Shown here: positions 50,464 through 58,129 of the stretch, one piece after another
Position numbering within the stretch: position 1 is the first letter of the stretch
How the letters are laid out: each line of letters opens with the position of its first letter
Assembly: GCF_026153295.1 (NCBI RefSeq)
Contig: NZ_CP110615.1
Span: 3,534,001 to 3,598,000 of the forward strand
Direction of reading: 5' to 3'
Source: Rhodococcus antarcticus
GTDB lineage: Bacteria > Actinomycetota > Actinomycetes > Mycobacteriales > Mycobacteriaceae
Length of the DNA stretch: 64,000 nt
Translations under genes and position numbers: made by a program
The notes under the pieces: model-generated
Database searches by the model: none
The model's input: only the letters and a program-made list of their open reading frames with translations
Told to the model about the DNA's origin: nothing

Positions 50464-52110
50464 GTGGTGCGGACGATCCCGGAGCAGCCACGCTTCGCCA
50501 ACGGTGCCGAGCGGACCGTGTGGGAGGCGCTGGTCGCCCAGTGCGGCCCGGACGACCTGCTCGTGGCCGGGCAGCGCGTCACCGACCACCGCAAGGACTT
50601 CGAGCTCGACGTCGTCCTCGCGCTGGCCGACGGCGGCGTGGTCTGCCTGGAGGTCAAGGGCGGGGAGATCACCCACGACGGCACGGGGTGGTCCACGCCG
50701 AGTCGCCGCATCGACCCGGTGAACCAGGTGCGCGACGCCAAGTACGCGCTGCGCCGGTACGTGGACGAGGACCCGCGCTGGGGCTCCCGCGGACGGGTGC
50801 GGTGGGCGCACCTGGTGGTGCTGCCGCACACCGAGCTGCCGGCGGACTTCGCGCTGCCGGAGTGCCCGCGCTGGTCGGTCGTCGACCGCACGGAGCTCGG
50901 CGGGATCGTCGACGCGGCCCGCACGGCGCTGCGCCGCCAGGAGTCGCCGAACCGGCCCGCCACCGCCGAGGACGTCGACGTGCTGGTGCACATCCTCGCC
51001 GGGCGGGGCCTGCCGCAGCGCGACGTGGTGGCCCGCGCCCTGGAGCACTCCGACACCGCCGACCAGCTGACCGAGGCGCAGGCGATGATCCTGCGGGTGG
51101 CGCGGCTGGTCCCGCGGATCGAGGTGCGCGGCGGGGCGGGCAGCGGCAAGACCCACCTGGCGTGCGAGCAGGCACGACGCCTGGCCCAGGACGGGCAGCG
51201 GGTGGCGCTGCTCTGCTACTCCCACGGACTGGCCTCCTACCTGCGCCGGCTCGTCGCCGGGTGGCCGTCGCGGCACCGCCCGGCCTACGTGGGGGAGTTC
51301 CACGAGCTCGGGCTGCGCTGGGGGGCCGACGAGGCGCCGGTCGACGCGGCGGAGCACCCGCAGTTCTACGAGCGCGACCTCCCGGCCCAGATGACCACGC
51401 TGGCGGAGGGTCTCGCGCCCGGTCAGCGCTTCGACGCCGTGGTGGTCGACGAGGCGCAGGACTTCGCCGACGAGTGGTGGACGCCGCTGCTGGCCGCGCT
51501 CACCGACCCCGAGAACGGCGGGCTGAGCGTGTTCAGCGACGAGGGGCAGCGGGTGTTCGAGCGCGGGACCGCTTCCCGCGGGGGCGGTCCGCCGGTGCCG
51601 CTGGTCCCGCTGGTGCTGGACACCAACCTGCGCAACACCAAGCAGATCGCGGAGGCCTTCGGGCCGCTGGCCGGGGAGCGGATGCGGCTGCACGGGGCGG
51701 AGGGGCCCGCAGTGCGGTTCGTGGCCCGTACCGGGGACGACGTGCTGGAAGCGGCGGACGACGCCGTGGACGCGCTGCTCGAGGCCGGCTGGCGCCCCGA
51801 GGACGTGGCCCTGCTGACCACGGGAAGCCGTCACCCCGAGCAGGTGGAGCGTCAGGCCGACGGCCACGAGGCGTACTGGGAGAGCTTCTGGGACGCCGAG
51901 CAGGTGTTCTACGGGCACGTGCTGGGCTTCAAGGGCCTCGAGCGGGCGGCGGTGGTGCTGGCGCTGAACTCCGAGGTGGACGCACCGCGGCTGCGGGAGC
52001 GGCTGTACGTGGGGCTGTCCCGGGCGCGCGAGGAGCTGGTGGTGTGCGGGGACCCGGCCGTGGTGCGGGCCGTGGGCGGGCAGGCGCTGGCCCGGCGGCT
52101 GGGCTGCTGA
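50464..52110 (+). CDS. NERD nuclease domain-UvrD-like helicase fusion
   Basis: A 548-residue protein. The NERD domain (residues about 10-120) has the nuclease pattern DFELDVVLALADGGVVCLEVKGG, with acidic D49 and ExK at 63-65. The helicase part has Walker A RGGAGSGKTHLA (about 222-233), Walker B AVVVDEAQDF, the R-finger region NLRNTKQIAE, and a C-terminal FKGLE...LYVGLSRAREELVV typical of UvrD/PcrA-like SF1. NERD-helicases are predicted DNA-processing enzymes and are often found in defence islands. GAGGGGGG (50450-50457) lies 6 nt before the GTG. It marks the left edge of the accessory island. Confidence 0.88.
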   Translation: MVRTIPEQPRFANGAERTVWEALVAQCGPDDLLVAGQRVTDHRKDFELDVVLALADGGVVCLEVKGGEITHDGTGWSTPSRRIDPVNQVRDAKYALRRYVDEDPRWGSRGRVRWAHLVVLPHTELPADFALPECPRWSVVDRTELGGIVDAARTALRRQESPNRPATAEDVDVLVHILAGRGLPQRDVVARALEHSDTADQLTEAQAMILRVARLVPRIEVRGGAGSGKTHLACEQARRLAQDGQRVALLCYSHGLASYLRRLVAGWPSRHRPAYVGEFHELGLRWGADEAPVDAAEHPQFYERDLPAQMTTLAEGLAPGQRFDAVVVDEAQDFADEWWTPLLAALTDPENGGLSVFSDEGQRVFERGTASRGGGPPVPLVPLVLDTNLRNTKQIAEAFGPLAGERMRLHGAEGPAVRFVARTGDDVLEAADDAVDALLEAGWRPEDVALLTTGSRHPEQVERQADGHEAYWESFWDAEQVFYGHVLGFKGLERAAVVLALNSEVDAPRLRERLYVGLSRAREELVVCGDPAVVRAVGGQALARRLGC

Positions 52111-52111
52111 A

Positions 52112-52174
52112 AAGCTGCCGCGACTGCTGCGACTGCTGCGACTGCCGCGACTGCCAGGACTGCTACGACTGCTA
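52112..52174. repeat. 9-bp tandem repeat between the helicase and the antitoxin gene
   Basis: Units CGACTGCTG, CGACTGCTG, CGACTGCCG, CGACTGCCA, GGACTGCTA and CGACTGCTA run from 52121 to 52174, preceded by a degenerate unit at 52112. The array runs directly into the -10-like TACGGT (52173-52178). In the antitoxin's reading frame the repeats would encode a Cys-x-Asp series, but no start codon lies upstream in frame. Confidence 0.92.
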
Positions 52175-52184
52175 CGGTGCTGGC

Positions 52185-52448
52185 ATGACGAGGGTGATTG
52201 CGCACCGCGAGCTGCGGAACAACAGCAGCGCCGTGCTCCGGGACGTCGAGGCGGGTGAGACCATCGAGGTCACCAACCACGGCACCGTCGTGGCGGTGCT
52301 GGTGCCGCCGTCCTCCTCGGCCTCTTCGGCCGCCTCGGCGGTGCGGCAGCGACCTGCGACGCGGAGCGGGGGCTTCGCCGCGCTGCCCCGCGTCCGGCTG
52401 GACCAGCCGGTGCAGGAGGTCCTCGACGACCTCCGCGGCGACCGGTGA
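52185..52448 (+). CDS. Phd/YefM-type antitoxin
   Basis: An 87-residue antitoxin. The N-terminal DNA-binding part RVIAHRELRNNSSAVLRDVE and ETIEVTNHGTVVAVLVPP match the Phd/YefM family. The C-terminal PVQEVLDDLRGDR segment would wrap and neutralise the toxin. A Ser/Ala-rich linker joins them. TACGGT (52173-52178) lies 6 nt before the ATG. The stop overlaps the toxin start (GTGA). Confidence 0.88.
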   Translation: MTRVIAHRELRNNSSAVLRDVEAGETIEVTNHGTVVAVLVPPSSSASSAASAVRQRPATRSGGFAALPRVRLDQPVQEVLDDLRGDR

Positions 52449-52837
52449 TCCTGTACCTGGAGGCCTCGGCCGCGGCGAAGCTGCTCGTCGACGAGGCGGA
52501 GTCGGTCGCGCTGGCCGCGCACCTGGACGCCGAGGTGGGCAGGGGCGGTCGGGTGGTGTCCTGCGTCCTGCTGGAGACCGAGCTGCGTCGGCTGGCGGTG
52601 CGGGTGGACCTGTCCCAGTCCGCGGTGACCGAGCTGCTCGAGGGCGTGGACGTGGCCGAGCTGGAGCGTGCGGAGTTCCGCACGGCAGGGCTGCTGACCG
52701 GGGCTCAGCTGCGCAGCCTGGATGCGCTGCACGTCGCATCCGCACTGCGGTGGCAGGCCGATGCCGTGGTGACCTACGACCACCGGCAGGCCGACGCGGT
52801 CGAGGCGGCCGGCATCAGGGTGCTCGTGCCCCGCTGA
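52445..52837 (+). CDS. PIN-domain toxin (VapC-like)
   Basis: A 130-residue PIN ribonuclease toxin paired with the overlapping Phd-like antitoxin. The first acidic position is in MILYLEASAAAKLLVDE, where most VapC proteins have Asp (YLDASA); Glu here could weaken or retune metal binding. The other acidic residues are in VVSCVLLETELRRL, LRSLDALHVASAL and AVVTYDHRQADAV. It is expected to cleave tRNA or rRNA when the antitoxin is degraded. It converges on the kinase gene with 19 nt between stops. Confidence 0.86.
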   Translation: MILYLEASAAAKLLVDEAESVALAAHLDAEVGRGGRVVSCVLLETELRRLAVRVDLSQSAVTELLEGVDVAELERAEFRTAGLLTGAQLRSLDALHVASALRWQADAVVTYDHRQADAVEAAGIRVLVPR

Positions 52838-52856
52838 GCGGGGTCGGCACACCCGG

Positions 52857-54335
52857 TCAGGGAGCGGTGCGCTCGATCCACGGCTGGACGCTGAGCACGC
52901 CCGAGGTGCCGGTGATGGTGATGGTGTCCGCGCCCAGGTCGTACGTCGTCGCGCCGTTGCGGGCGGTGAACCCGGTGGCGGTGGGCACCGGGTCGTCCAG
53001 CTCGATGCCGGACCCGTCCGTCGTCCGCAGGCCCTTGTAGTAGTAGCGGTTGTCGGCGGTGCGGCACACCACGATCCGGGACTCCGCGGTGTACCCGGCG
53101 AACACGGCGGGGTCGTCGGCGTTGCAGCGTGCGCCGGCATCGGTGAAGCCCTGCGGTCCGGCCCCGGTGACCGGTGAGCCGGCGGCGGGCGTCCGCGTCG
53201 CCGTCGTGGTGGGCCGGGGCGTGGAAGGCCGGGGCGTGGTGGTCGCCGTCGTGGTGGGACGGGTCGTGGGGGCTGCCGGCTGCGTGGAGGGGGCCGGTGC
53301 CGTCGGGGTGAGGGCGGTGACCGCCGTCGGGGTCGTCGCGCCGGCGACCTGGTCACCTGTGCCGCGTCCGAGCAGCAGCCACCCCGCCAGGGCGGCAGCG
53401 CCGACCAGGACCAGTCCCCCGACCACCAGGACCGCCGGGGAGCGCCGTGGGGTCGGCTCGGGCGGGGGCAGGAGGTGGGTGCCCTGCGGTGGGCCAGGTC
53501 GCACCTGGGTCGCGGCCGCGGGACCGTCGTCGCGGGCGAGGGCGGCCAGGGCGGGGCCGGCCTCGGCTGCGGTGGGCCGCCGGGCCGGGTCGGCGTCGAG
53601 CACCGCCGACAGCAGCGGGGCCAGCGCCCCGAGCTCGCGCGGCACCACCACGCGGTCGGAGATCAGCCGCCCCAGGACCGTCATCTGCGTGGCGTCCGGA
53701 CCCCAGGCGTGCGGCGCGTGGCCGACCACGCTGGCGTAGAGCGTCGCGCCGAGGGACCACACGTCGCTGGCCGCGGTCGCGGGGCCGCCCCGGGCGAGCT
53801 CGGGGGCCATGAAGGACACCGACCCCAGCACCGACCCCACCTCGGTGAGCGCCGGGTCCCGCACGCCGCGCGCGATCCCGAAGTCGGCCAGCTTCACCGA
53901 GCCGTCGTCGCCCAGCAGCACGTTCGCCGGCTTCACGTCGCGGTGCACGATGCCCGCACGCCCGGCTGCGGCCAGCGCAGCCGCCACGCCGCTGCCGATG
54001 TGCGCGGCCACCCAGGGCTCCAGCGGGCCGCCGTGGGCCACCCGCTGCGCCAGGGACTGTCCGCGCACGAGCTCCATGACGAGGTAGGGCTGACCGTCGT
54101 CCACCACCAGGTCGAACACCGTGACGACGTTCGGGTGGTGCAGCCGCGCGGCCACCTGGGCCTCCCGGTGCATCCGCGCCACGCCCTGGCTGTCCAGGGA
54201 GTGCACCAGCACCTGCTTCACCGCGACACGGCGGTCGAGGCGCTCGTCCACCGCCTCCCACACCTGGCCCATGGCCCCGGAGCCGAGCAGCGCGCCCAGC
54301 CGGTAGCGGCCGTCGAGCAGACCGTGCTCCCTCAC
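52857..54335 (-). CDS. Membrane Ser/Thr protein kinase (PknB-like)
   Basis: A 492-residue kinase. The kinase domain spans about 10-265: the G-loop LGSGAMGQVWEA, Lys40 in AVKQV, HRDVKPANVLL, DFGIARG and MAPELARGG. A Pro-rich linker is followed by one membrane helix (VLVVGGLVLVGAAALAGWLL), a Thr/Pro-rich stalk and an external C-terminal domain of about 100 residues with two Cys (ARCNADDPAVF, IVVCRT), without PASTA repeats. The GTG at 54335 has GGGAGG 5 nt upstream. It lies between two toxin-antitoxin pairs; its substrates are unknown. Confidence 0.88.
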   Translation of the reverse strand: MREHGLLDGRYRLGALLGSGAMGQVWEAVDERLDRRVAVKQVLVHSLDSQGVARMHREAQVAARLHHPNVVTVFDLVVDDGQPYLVMELVRGQSLAQRVAHGGPLEPWVAAHIGSGVAAALAAAGRAGIVHRDVKPANVLLGDDGSVKLADFGIARGVRDPALTEVGSVLGSVSFMAPELARGGPATAASDVWSLGATLYASVVGHAPHAWGPDATQMTVLGRLISDRVVVPRELGALAPLLSAVLDADPARRPTAAEAGPALAALARDDGPAAATQVRPGPPQGTHLLPPPEPTPRRSPAVLVVGGLVLVGAAALAGWLLLGRGTGDQVAGATTPTAVTALTPTAPAPSTQPAAPTTRPTTTATTTPRPSTPRPTTTATRTPAAGSPVTGAGPQGFTDAGARCNADDPAVFAGYTAESRIVVCRTADNRYYYKGLRTTDGSGIELDDPVPTATGFTARNGATTYDLGADTITITGTSGVLSVQPWIERTAP

Positions 54336-54389
54336 CCGCGCCTCCCGCCTGACGACCGCTCTCCGCAGGGACCGTCCCACCTCGACGGG

Positions 54390-54653
54390 GTGGATCGCCA
54401 GCGGCGCGCTCACACGCTCTCGGCGCTGGTCGAGGCTGCGCAGTCCACCCACGACATCGTGACCATCACTCGGCACGGCAGGCCTGCGGCGGTGCTGATG
54501 TCGGCCGACGACCTGGAGTCGCTGCAGGAGACCGTGTTCTGGCTCTCCCAGCCGGGCGTGCGGGAGGACGTGGCGTCCGCTGACGCGGCGCTGGCCGACG
54601 GGTCCGCGATCTCGGGCGCTGAGCTGCGGGCGGAGCTCGGGCTCGACTCGTGA
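54390..54653 (+). CDS. Phd/YefM-type antitoxin (second module)
   Basis: An 87-residue antitoxin with the family core DIVTITRHGRPAAVLMSADD and LESLQETVFWLSQP. The C-terminal acidic helix SGAELRAELGLDS is the toxin-binding part. The GTG at 54390 is the only start that gives the normal family length; the N-terminal residues VDRQRRAHTLSALVEAAQ are slightly unusual and no strong ribosome-binding site is seen. It diverges from the kinase gene with 54 nt between starts and overlaps the RelE-type toxin (GTGA). Confidence 0.8.
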   Translation: MDRQRRAHTLSALVEAAQSTHDIVTITRHGRPAAVLMSADDLESLQETVFWLSQPGVREDVASADAALADGSAISGAELRAELGLDS

Positions 54654-54928
54654 CCACTCCTCTCGAGCTGCGCGTGGGTCCGGGAGCCCGCCGCCAGCTG
54701 TACCGGCTGCCGCCCCGGGTCGTCGTCGCGGTCGTCGAGTTCGTGACGGTGACCCTGGTCGAGAACCCGCTCCGGTTGACGAAGCCGCTCGTGGGGGAGC
54801 TCGACGGACTGCGGAGCGCTCGGCGCGGTGACTACCGCATCCTGGTCAGGGTGGACGAGGACGCGCACGTGGTGCTGGTGGTGCGGGTGGCGCACCGGTC
54901 CGAGGCGTACCGGCCCCCGGCGCCCTGA
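54650..54928 (+). CDS. RelE/ParE family toxin
   Basis: A 92-residue toxin of the RelE fold: helix GPGARRQLYRLPPRVVVAVV, then KPLVGELDGLRSARRGDYRI and VRVDEDAHVVLVVRVAHRSE with AYRPPAP at the end. The GDYRILVRVDE and VAHRSEAYR elements are the usual RelE strand and tail. It is expected to cut mRNA at the ribosome. The start overlaps the antitoxin stop. It converges on the BrxD-like ATPase gene. Confidence 0.88.
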   Translation: MTTPLELRVGPGARRQLYRLPPRVVVAVVEFVTVTLVENPLRLTKPLVGELDGLRSARRGDYRILVRVDEDAHVVLVVRVAHRSEAYRPPAP

Positions 54929-54971
54929 ACGGGCGCCCGCCGAGCGCCAGCGAAACCCGACCCCGACGAGG

Positions 54972-56228
54972 TCAAGCGTCCGGGTCGTCGGTGGCCTCGC
55001 GGTAGTCGGTGGGGACGTCGAGCACCCGGGTCGAGGGGGTGTACCGCGGGTCCTGGCGCACGAGGTCCCACTCGTTGATCCAGGCCCGCACGTGCTGGCG
55101 CATCCGGGTGGTGCCCAGCCGCTCCAGCCCGGCCACGTCCGGCGGTGACCAGTCGTGGGCGAGGCCGTGCAGCTGCCGCAGGGTCGCGTAGGCGCGGTCC
55201 AGCTCGGCATCGTCCGGGGCGACGAGGCGCACCGCGCTGCGCTCGATGTGCCGCATGCCTGCCTCGGCCAGCGTGGCGAGCTCGTCGTGCTCGGGGGTCT
55301 GCTTGTCCCGCAGCTTCGTGGGCACGAGCTCGCGGTCGTGCTTGCCCGCGAGGACCGCGGCCTCGTAGTCGTCGGTGATCGCGGCCACGACGACCACCGG
55401 CTCGTCGGAGCCTGCGGTGTCGCCGTCGAGCCAGCGGGCCAGCTCGGCGTAGGAGCGGGCGCGCTGCAGCACGGAGTACCGCCCGATCAGCTCCACCTCG
55501 TCGAGCAGCACCACCCACCCGCTCCACCCGGCCGCGCGGAGCAGCCGGGGCAGGAACACCAGGCGCTGCCGGGCCAGCTCGCGGGCCTTGACGGGGGTGA
55601 AGGCGTACCGCTTGGCCGCGCCCACCGCCCGCAGTGCCCGCCGCAGCTCCGGCATGGGCAGGGGGTCACCGGCCCAGAACCGGACGAGGGTGTCGCCCAG
55701 CTCCTCGTCGACTCCGGCTGCGCCCTGGCGCAGCCGTTCCAGCAGGTACAGCGAGGCCGCGAACCGCTCGTCGAGCTCGTTGCTCGGGGCGTGCAGCCAC
55801 CGGAGCAGCTCGGCGTAGGCGCTGCTGTCCGGGTCCAGGGCCGTGGCGGCCTCACCGAGAACCTCGTGGACCCCACCCGGCGCGACGGCGGACTCCACCG
55901 CGGCGCGCAGCACCTTGGCGGGGTCGTGCAACGGGGTCTCCTTGCTGACCACCACGGTGCTGACGACGAACCCCGCCTGCCCGGCGAGCTGGGCCAGGTG
56001 GGTCAGCAGGTGGCTCTTGCCCTCCCCGAACCCACCGCTGACCAGTATCGATCCACGCTGCCCGGACTCCGCCGCGTTCAGGAGGTCGGTGAAGGTGTCC
56101 TCCGCCGCGGACTGCCCGGAGCCCAGCGCGAGCACCGCGTCGGCGTTGGGCACCCCCGACCGCAGCGCCTCGACCGCGCGACGGTGCCGCAGCCGCTGCG
56201 CCGACCAGGCCGGACCCGACGCGCTCAC
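54972..56228 (-). CDS. BrxD/DUF2791-type ATP-binding protein (gene 3 of 3)
   Basis: A 418-residue P-loop protein. It opens RRAVEALRSGVPNADAVLALGSGQ and has Walker A SGGFGEGKSHLL at about 63-75, the family segment VVVSKETPLHDPAKVLRAA, and Walker B GWVVLLDEVELIGRYSVLQR. These match the BREX ATP-binding (BrxD) family. The GTG at 56228 overlaps the stop of the preceding gene by four bases. In BREX loci BrxD accompanies BrxC, PglX and PglZ; none of those is present here, so this is a BREX-like ATPase in another system. Confidence 0.82.
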   Translation of the reverse strand: MSASGPAWSAQRLRHRRAVEALRSGVPNADAVLALGSGQSAAEDTFTDLLNAAESGQRGSILVSGGFGEGKSHLLTHLAQLAGQAGFVVSTVVVSKETPLHDPAKVLRAAVESAVAPGGVHEVLGEAATALDPDSSAYAELLRWLHAPSNELDERFAASLYLLERLRQGAAGVDEELGDTLVRFWAGDPLPMPELRRALRAVGAAKRYAFTPVKARELARQRLVFLPRLLRAAGWSGWVVLLDEVELIGRYSVLQRARSYAELARWLDGDTAGSDEPVVVVAAITDDYEAAVLAGKHDRELVPTKLRDKQTPEHDELATLAEAGMRHIERSAVRLVAPDDAELDRAYATLRQLHGLAHDWSPPDVAGLERLGTTRMRQHVRAWINEWDLVRQDPRYTPSTRVLDVPTDYREATDDPDA

Positions 56229-57232
56229 AGTGCCTCCAGCCGGGTCTCGAGGCGCACCATCGCAGCGAACGGGTTGGGGCGGCGCCGGTCGCGCACCTCG
56301 TCGGCCACCCGCAGCTGCAGGGCGCTGTAGGCGGGTAGTCCCCGCACCTCGTCGGTGACCAGCTCGCCGGGCACCACGGCCACCACCAGCACCCCGGCGA
56401 GCTCGTCGGTGGCGTCGATCAGCTGGCGCACCAGCTCGTAGGCGTCGATCACCGCGGCCTTGCTGTAGTAGATGCCGCTGCGCTGCTCCAGCGGGGGTCG
56501 CCGGCCCTCCGCCAGGCGCTGCAGGTCCAGGTGCAGCACCAGCCCGCCGCGCCCGGTGCGCAGCAGCAGCCGGCCCAGCGAGCAGAGCATGGCCCGGGCG
56601 TTGTGCCGCGCGATGCGCCCGAAGATCAGCGCCTCCCTGAGCTCCCGCACCGGCACCTTCTCCCCGCGCAGCCAGCCGAGCACCGCCCGGGCCTGCGCCG
56701 GGCTGACGTCGCCGCCGGACATCTCCGCCTGCGCCAGGCGCAGCACCGCCCGGCGCATCTCCCGGGCCAGGGTGGAGTCGTCCAGGACGGCGCGCTCGAG
56801 CTCGCGGCGCACGCTCCGGTACAGCTCGCGCGCGTCGAGGTCGTGGTGCGCGGCCACCTCGGCCACGGTCAGGCGCCCGGGCTCGGCGGGCATCCCCGCG
56901 GAGTCGTAGGCCGCGGTCAGCACCCCGCGGGCGATCTCGCTCCAGCTGACCTGGGCGGAGGCGGCGAAGAACACCTGGTCGACCATGTGCACCCGGGCGT
57001 CCTGGGCGCGGACGTGGACGTGCACCACGTCGGCCTGCTCCGCGGTCGCGGCCATCGCGAGGTGGAAGCGCCGGGCCACGTCCTCGTCGCCGACCACGGT
57101 GATCTTGACCGAGCCGCCACCGGCGGGGAGGTAGCCGTCCAGGTACTCCGCGCGGAGGAACTCCGCGTAGTCCTGCACGTGCAGCGGCCCGCCGCCGAGC
57201 ACCGAGGCGCCGGAGACGGCCGGCGCGCTCAT
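56225..57232 (-). CDS. DUF2791-like protein lacking the P-loop (gene 2 of 3)
   Basis: A 335-residue protein with no visible Walker A. The middle contains a helical region (LTVAEVAAHHDLDARELYRS then VRRELERAVLDDSTLAREM). The C-terminal half resembles the Walker-B half of the BrxD/DUF2791 family: RGGLVLHLDLQRLAEGRRPP, SGIYYSKAAVIDAYELVRQ, VLVVAVVPGELVTDEVRGL and an Arg-rich VADEVRDRRRPNPFAAMVRL. It looks like a catalytically degenerate partner of the ATPase downstream. The ATG at 57232 and the stop at 56225 both overlap their neighbours. Confidence 0.7.
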   Translation of the reverse strand: MSAPAVSGASVLGGGPLHVQDYAEFLRAEYLDGYLPAGGGSVKITVVGDEDVARRFHLAMAATAEQADVVHVHVRAQDARVHMVDQVFFAASAQVSWSEIARGVLTAAYDSAGMPAEPGRLTVAEVAAHHDLDARELYRSVRRELERAVLDDSTLAREMRRAVLRLAQAEMSGGDVSPAQARAVLGWLRGEKVPVRELREALIFGRIARHNARAMLCSLGRLLLRTGRGGLVLHLDLQRLAEGRRPPLEQRSGIYYSKAAVIDAYELVRQLIDATDELAGVLVVAVVPGELVTDEVRGLPAYSALQLRVADEVRDRRRPNPFAAMVRLETRLEAL

Positions 57233-58026
57233 GCGCCCTCGGTGAAGGAGATGCCCCAGTACAGCTTCTGGCGGCCGTCGCGGGCGACGGTGGTCAGCAC
57301 CCCGGCGCCCTTGGTGCCGGTGCTCGCGTGGAACCGCAGCGTCGCGCCCGAGCGCGTGGTGGTGGTGGCACTCTGGTCGAGCAGGTACAGGTCGCGGGCG
57401 AGCTCGGGGCGGGTGTACTCCCGGGCCTGGCCCGGCAGCAGCGTGAGCACCGACCACAGGTCCACCAGCCGAAGGACCGTCCCCGGTGCCCGGTCGTCCT
57501 GGGCGAGCAGCAGCCGGTAGCCGGCGGCGAGGCTCTCCAGGAACGGCTCCGGGCGGAACCGCGGCGGGCGGGACTGCGCGGCAGCCAACCGGTCGATCAG
57601 CAGGCTGGGGCGCAGCCGCCTCTCGCGCGTGCGGTCGATCTCCACCGCGGCATCCCCGGCGACGACGCGGATCAGCGAGGGGTAGCAGAGCAGCCGGTCG
57701 TCGGACTCGACCATCACCACGTCACGGTCGGCGGCCAGGGCCAGCAGCTCGGCGGCGAACGCGCCGGAGGCGAGGTGGGCGGCCTCGTCCAGGGTGAACG
57801 ACGTCGTCGCCGCGGCGGTGGCGACCGCGGACTGGTCGGCGAGGACGTCGGTGGCGGCCAGGGAGCGACGCAGGTCGCGCAGCGAGCCGGTAGTGGCGGC
57901 CGCGCGGGCCTTCTTCAGCTCCCGGGTGAGTGTCGCGGCTGCGCGCAGGGCGGCATCGAGCTGCTGCCCGGTCTCGACCAGGGCTGACTCGAGCGAGGGT
58001 GGCTCGAGTGCTCGGGGGTCGCTCAC
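57229..58026 (-). CDS. Unknown protein, first gene of the BrxD-like operon (gene 1 of 3)
   Basis: A 265-residue protein I do not recognise. Residues 1-60 are a charged helix (ESALVETGQQLDAALRAAAT and LTRELKKARAAA). The middle has a beta-rich part (RDVVMVESDDRLLCYPSLIRV) and a helical LRPSLLIDRLAAAQSRPPRF. The end RELARDLYLLDQSATTTTRS-like stretch (written in the gene as RPELARDLYLLDQSATTTTR) leads to LRFHASTGTKGAGVLTTVAR and LYWGISFTEGA. No catalytic motif is evident. GAGAGGG lies upstream of the GTG at 58026, and the stop overlaps gene 2 (ATGA), so all three genes should be made together. Confidence 0.7.
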   Translation of the reverse strand: MSDPRALEPPSLESALVETGQQLDAALRAAATLTRELKKARAAATTGSLRDLRRSLAATDVLADQSAVATAAATTSFTLDEAAHLASGAFAAELLALAADRDVVMVESDDRLLCYPSLIRVVAGDAAVEIDRTRERRLRPSLLIDRLAAAQSRPPRFRPEPFLESLAAGYRLLLAQDDRAPGTVLRLVDLWSVLTLLPGQAREYTRPELARDLYLLDQSATTTTRSGATLRFHASTGTKGAGVLTTVARDGRQKLYWGISFTEGA

Positions 58027-58093
58027 AGGTGGCCCTCTCCTCGGGTGCGGGTTGCCCGGGGGACGCTACCGGGGCGCACCGACAGCTCGGGTC

Positions 58094-58112
58094 GCGCGAG
58101 CAGATCTCGCGC
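58094..58112. promoter_or_regulatory. Inverted repeat between the ROK gene and the three-gene operon
   Basis: GCGCGAG (58094-58100), loop CAGAT, CTCGCGC (58106-58112). It sits 17 nt after the ROK stop and 68 nt before the operon's first start, so it could end ROK transcription or act as an operator. The gap is only about 100 bp, and read-through from ROK is possible. Confidence 0.45.
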
Positions 58113-58129
58113 GCCCCCAGGCACGCGAC

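Noticed and set aside
52112-52184. Cys-rich N-terminal extension of the antitoxin encoded by the 9-bp array
   Set aside because: No ATG, GTG or TTG lies upstream in frame after the helicase region, and a -10 hexamer sits 6 nt before the ATG at 52185.
54972-58026. A standard BREX system
   Set aside because: Only BrxD-like ATPase domains are present; no PglX methyltransferase, PglZ, BrxC or Lon-like protease in the window.
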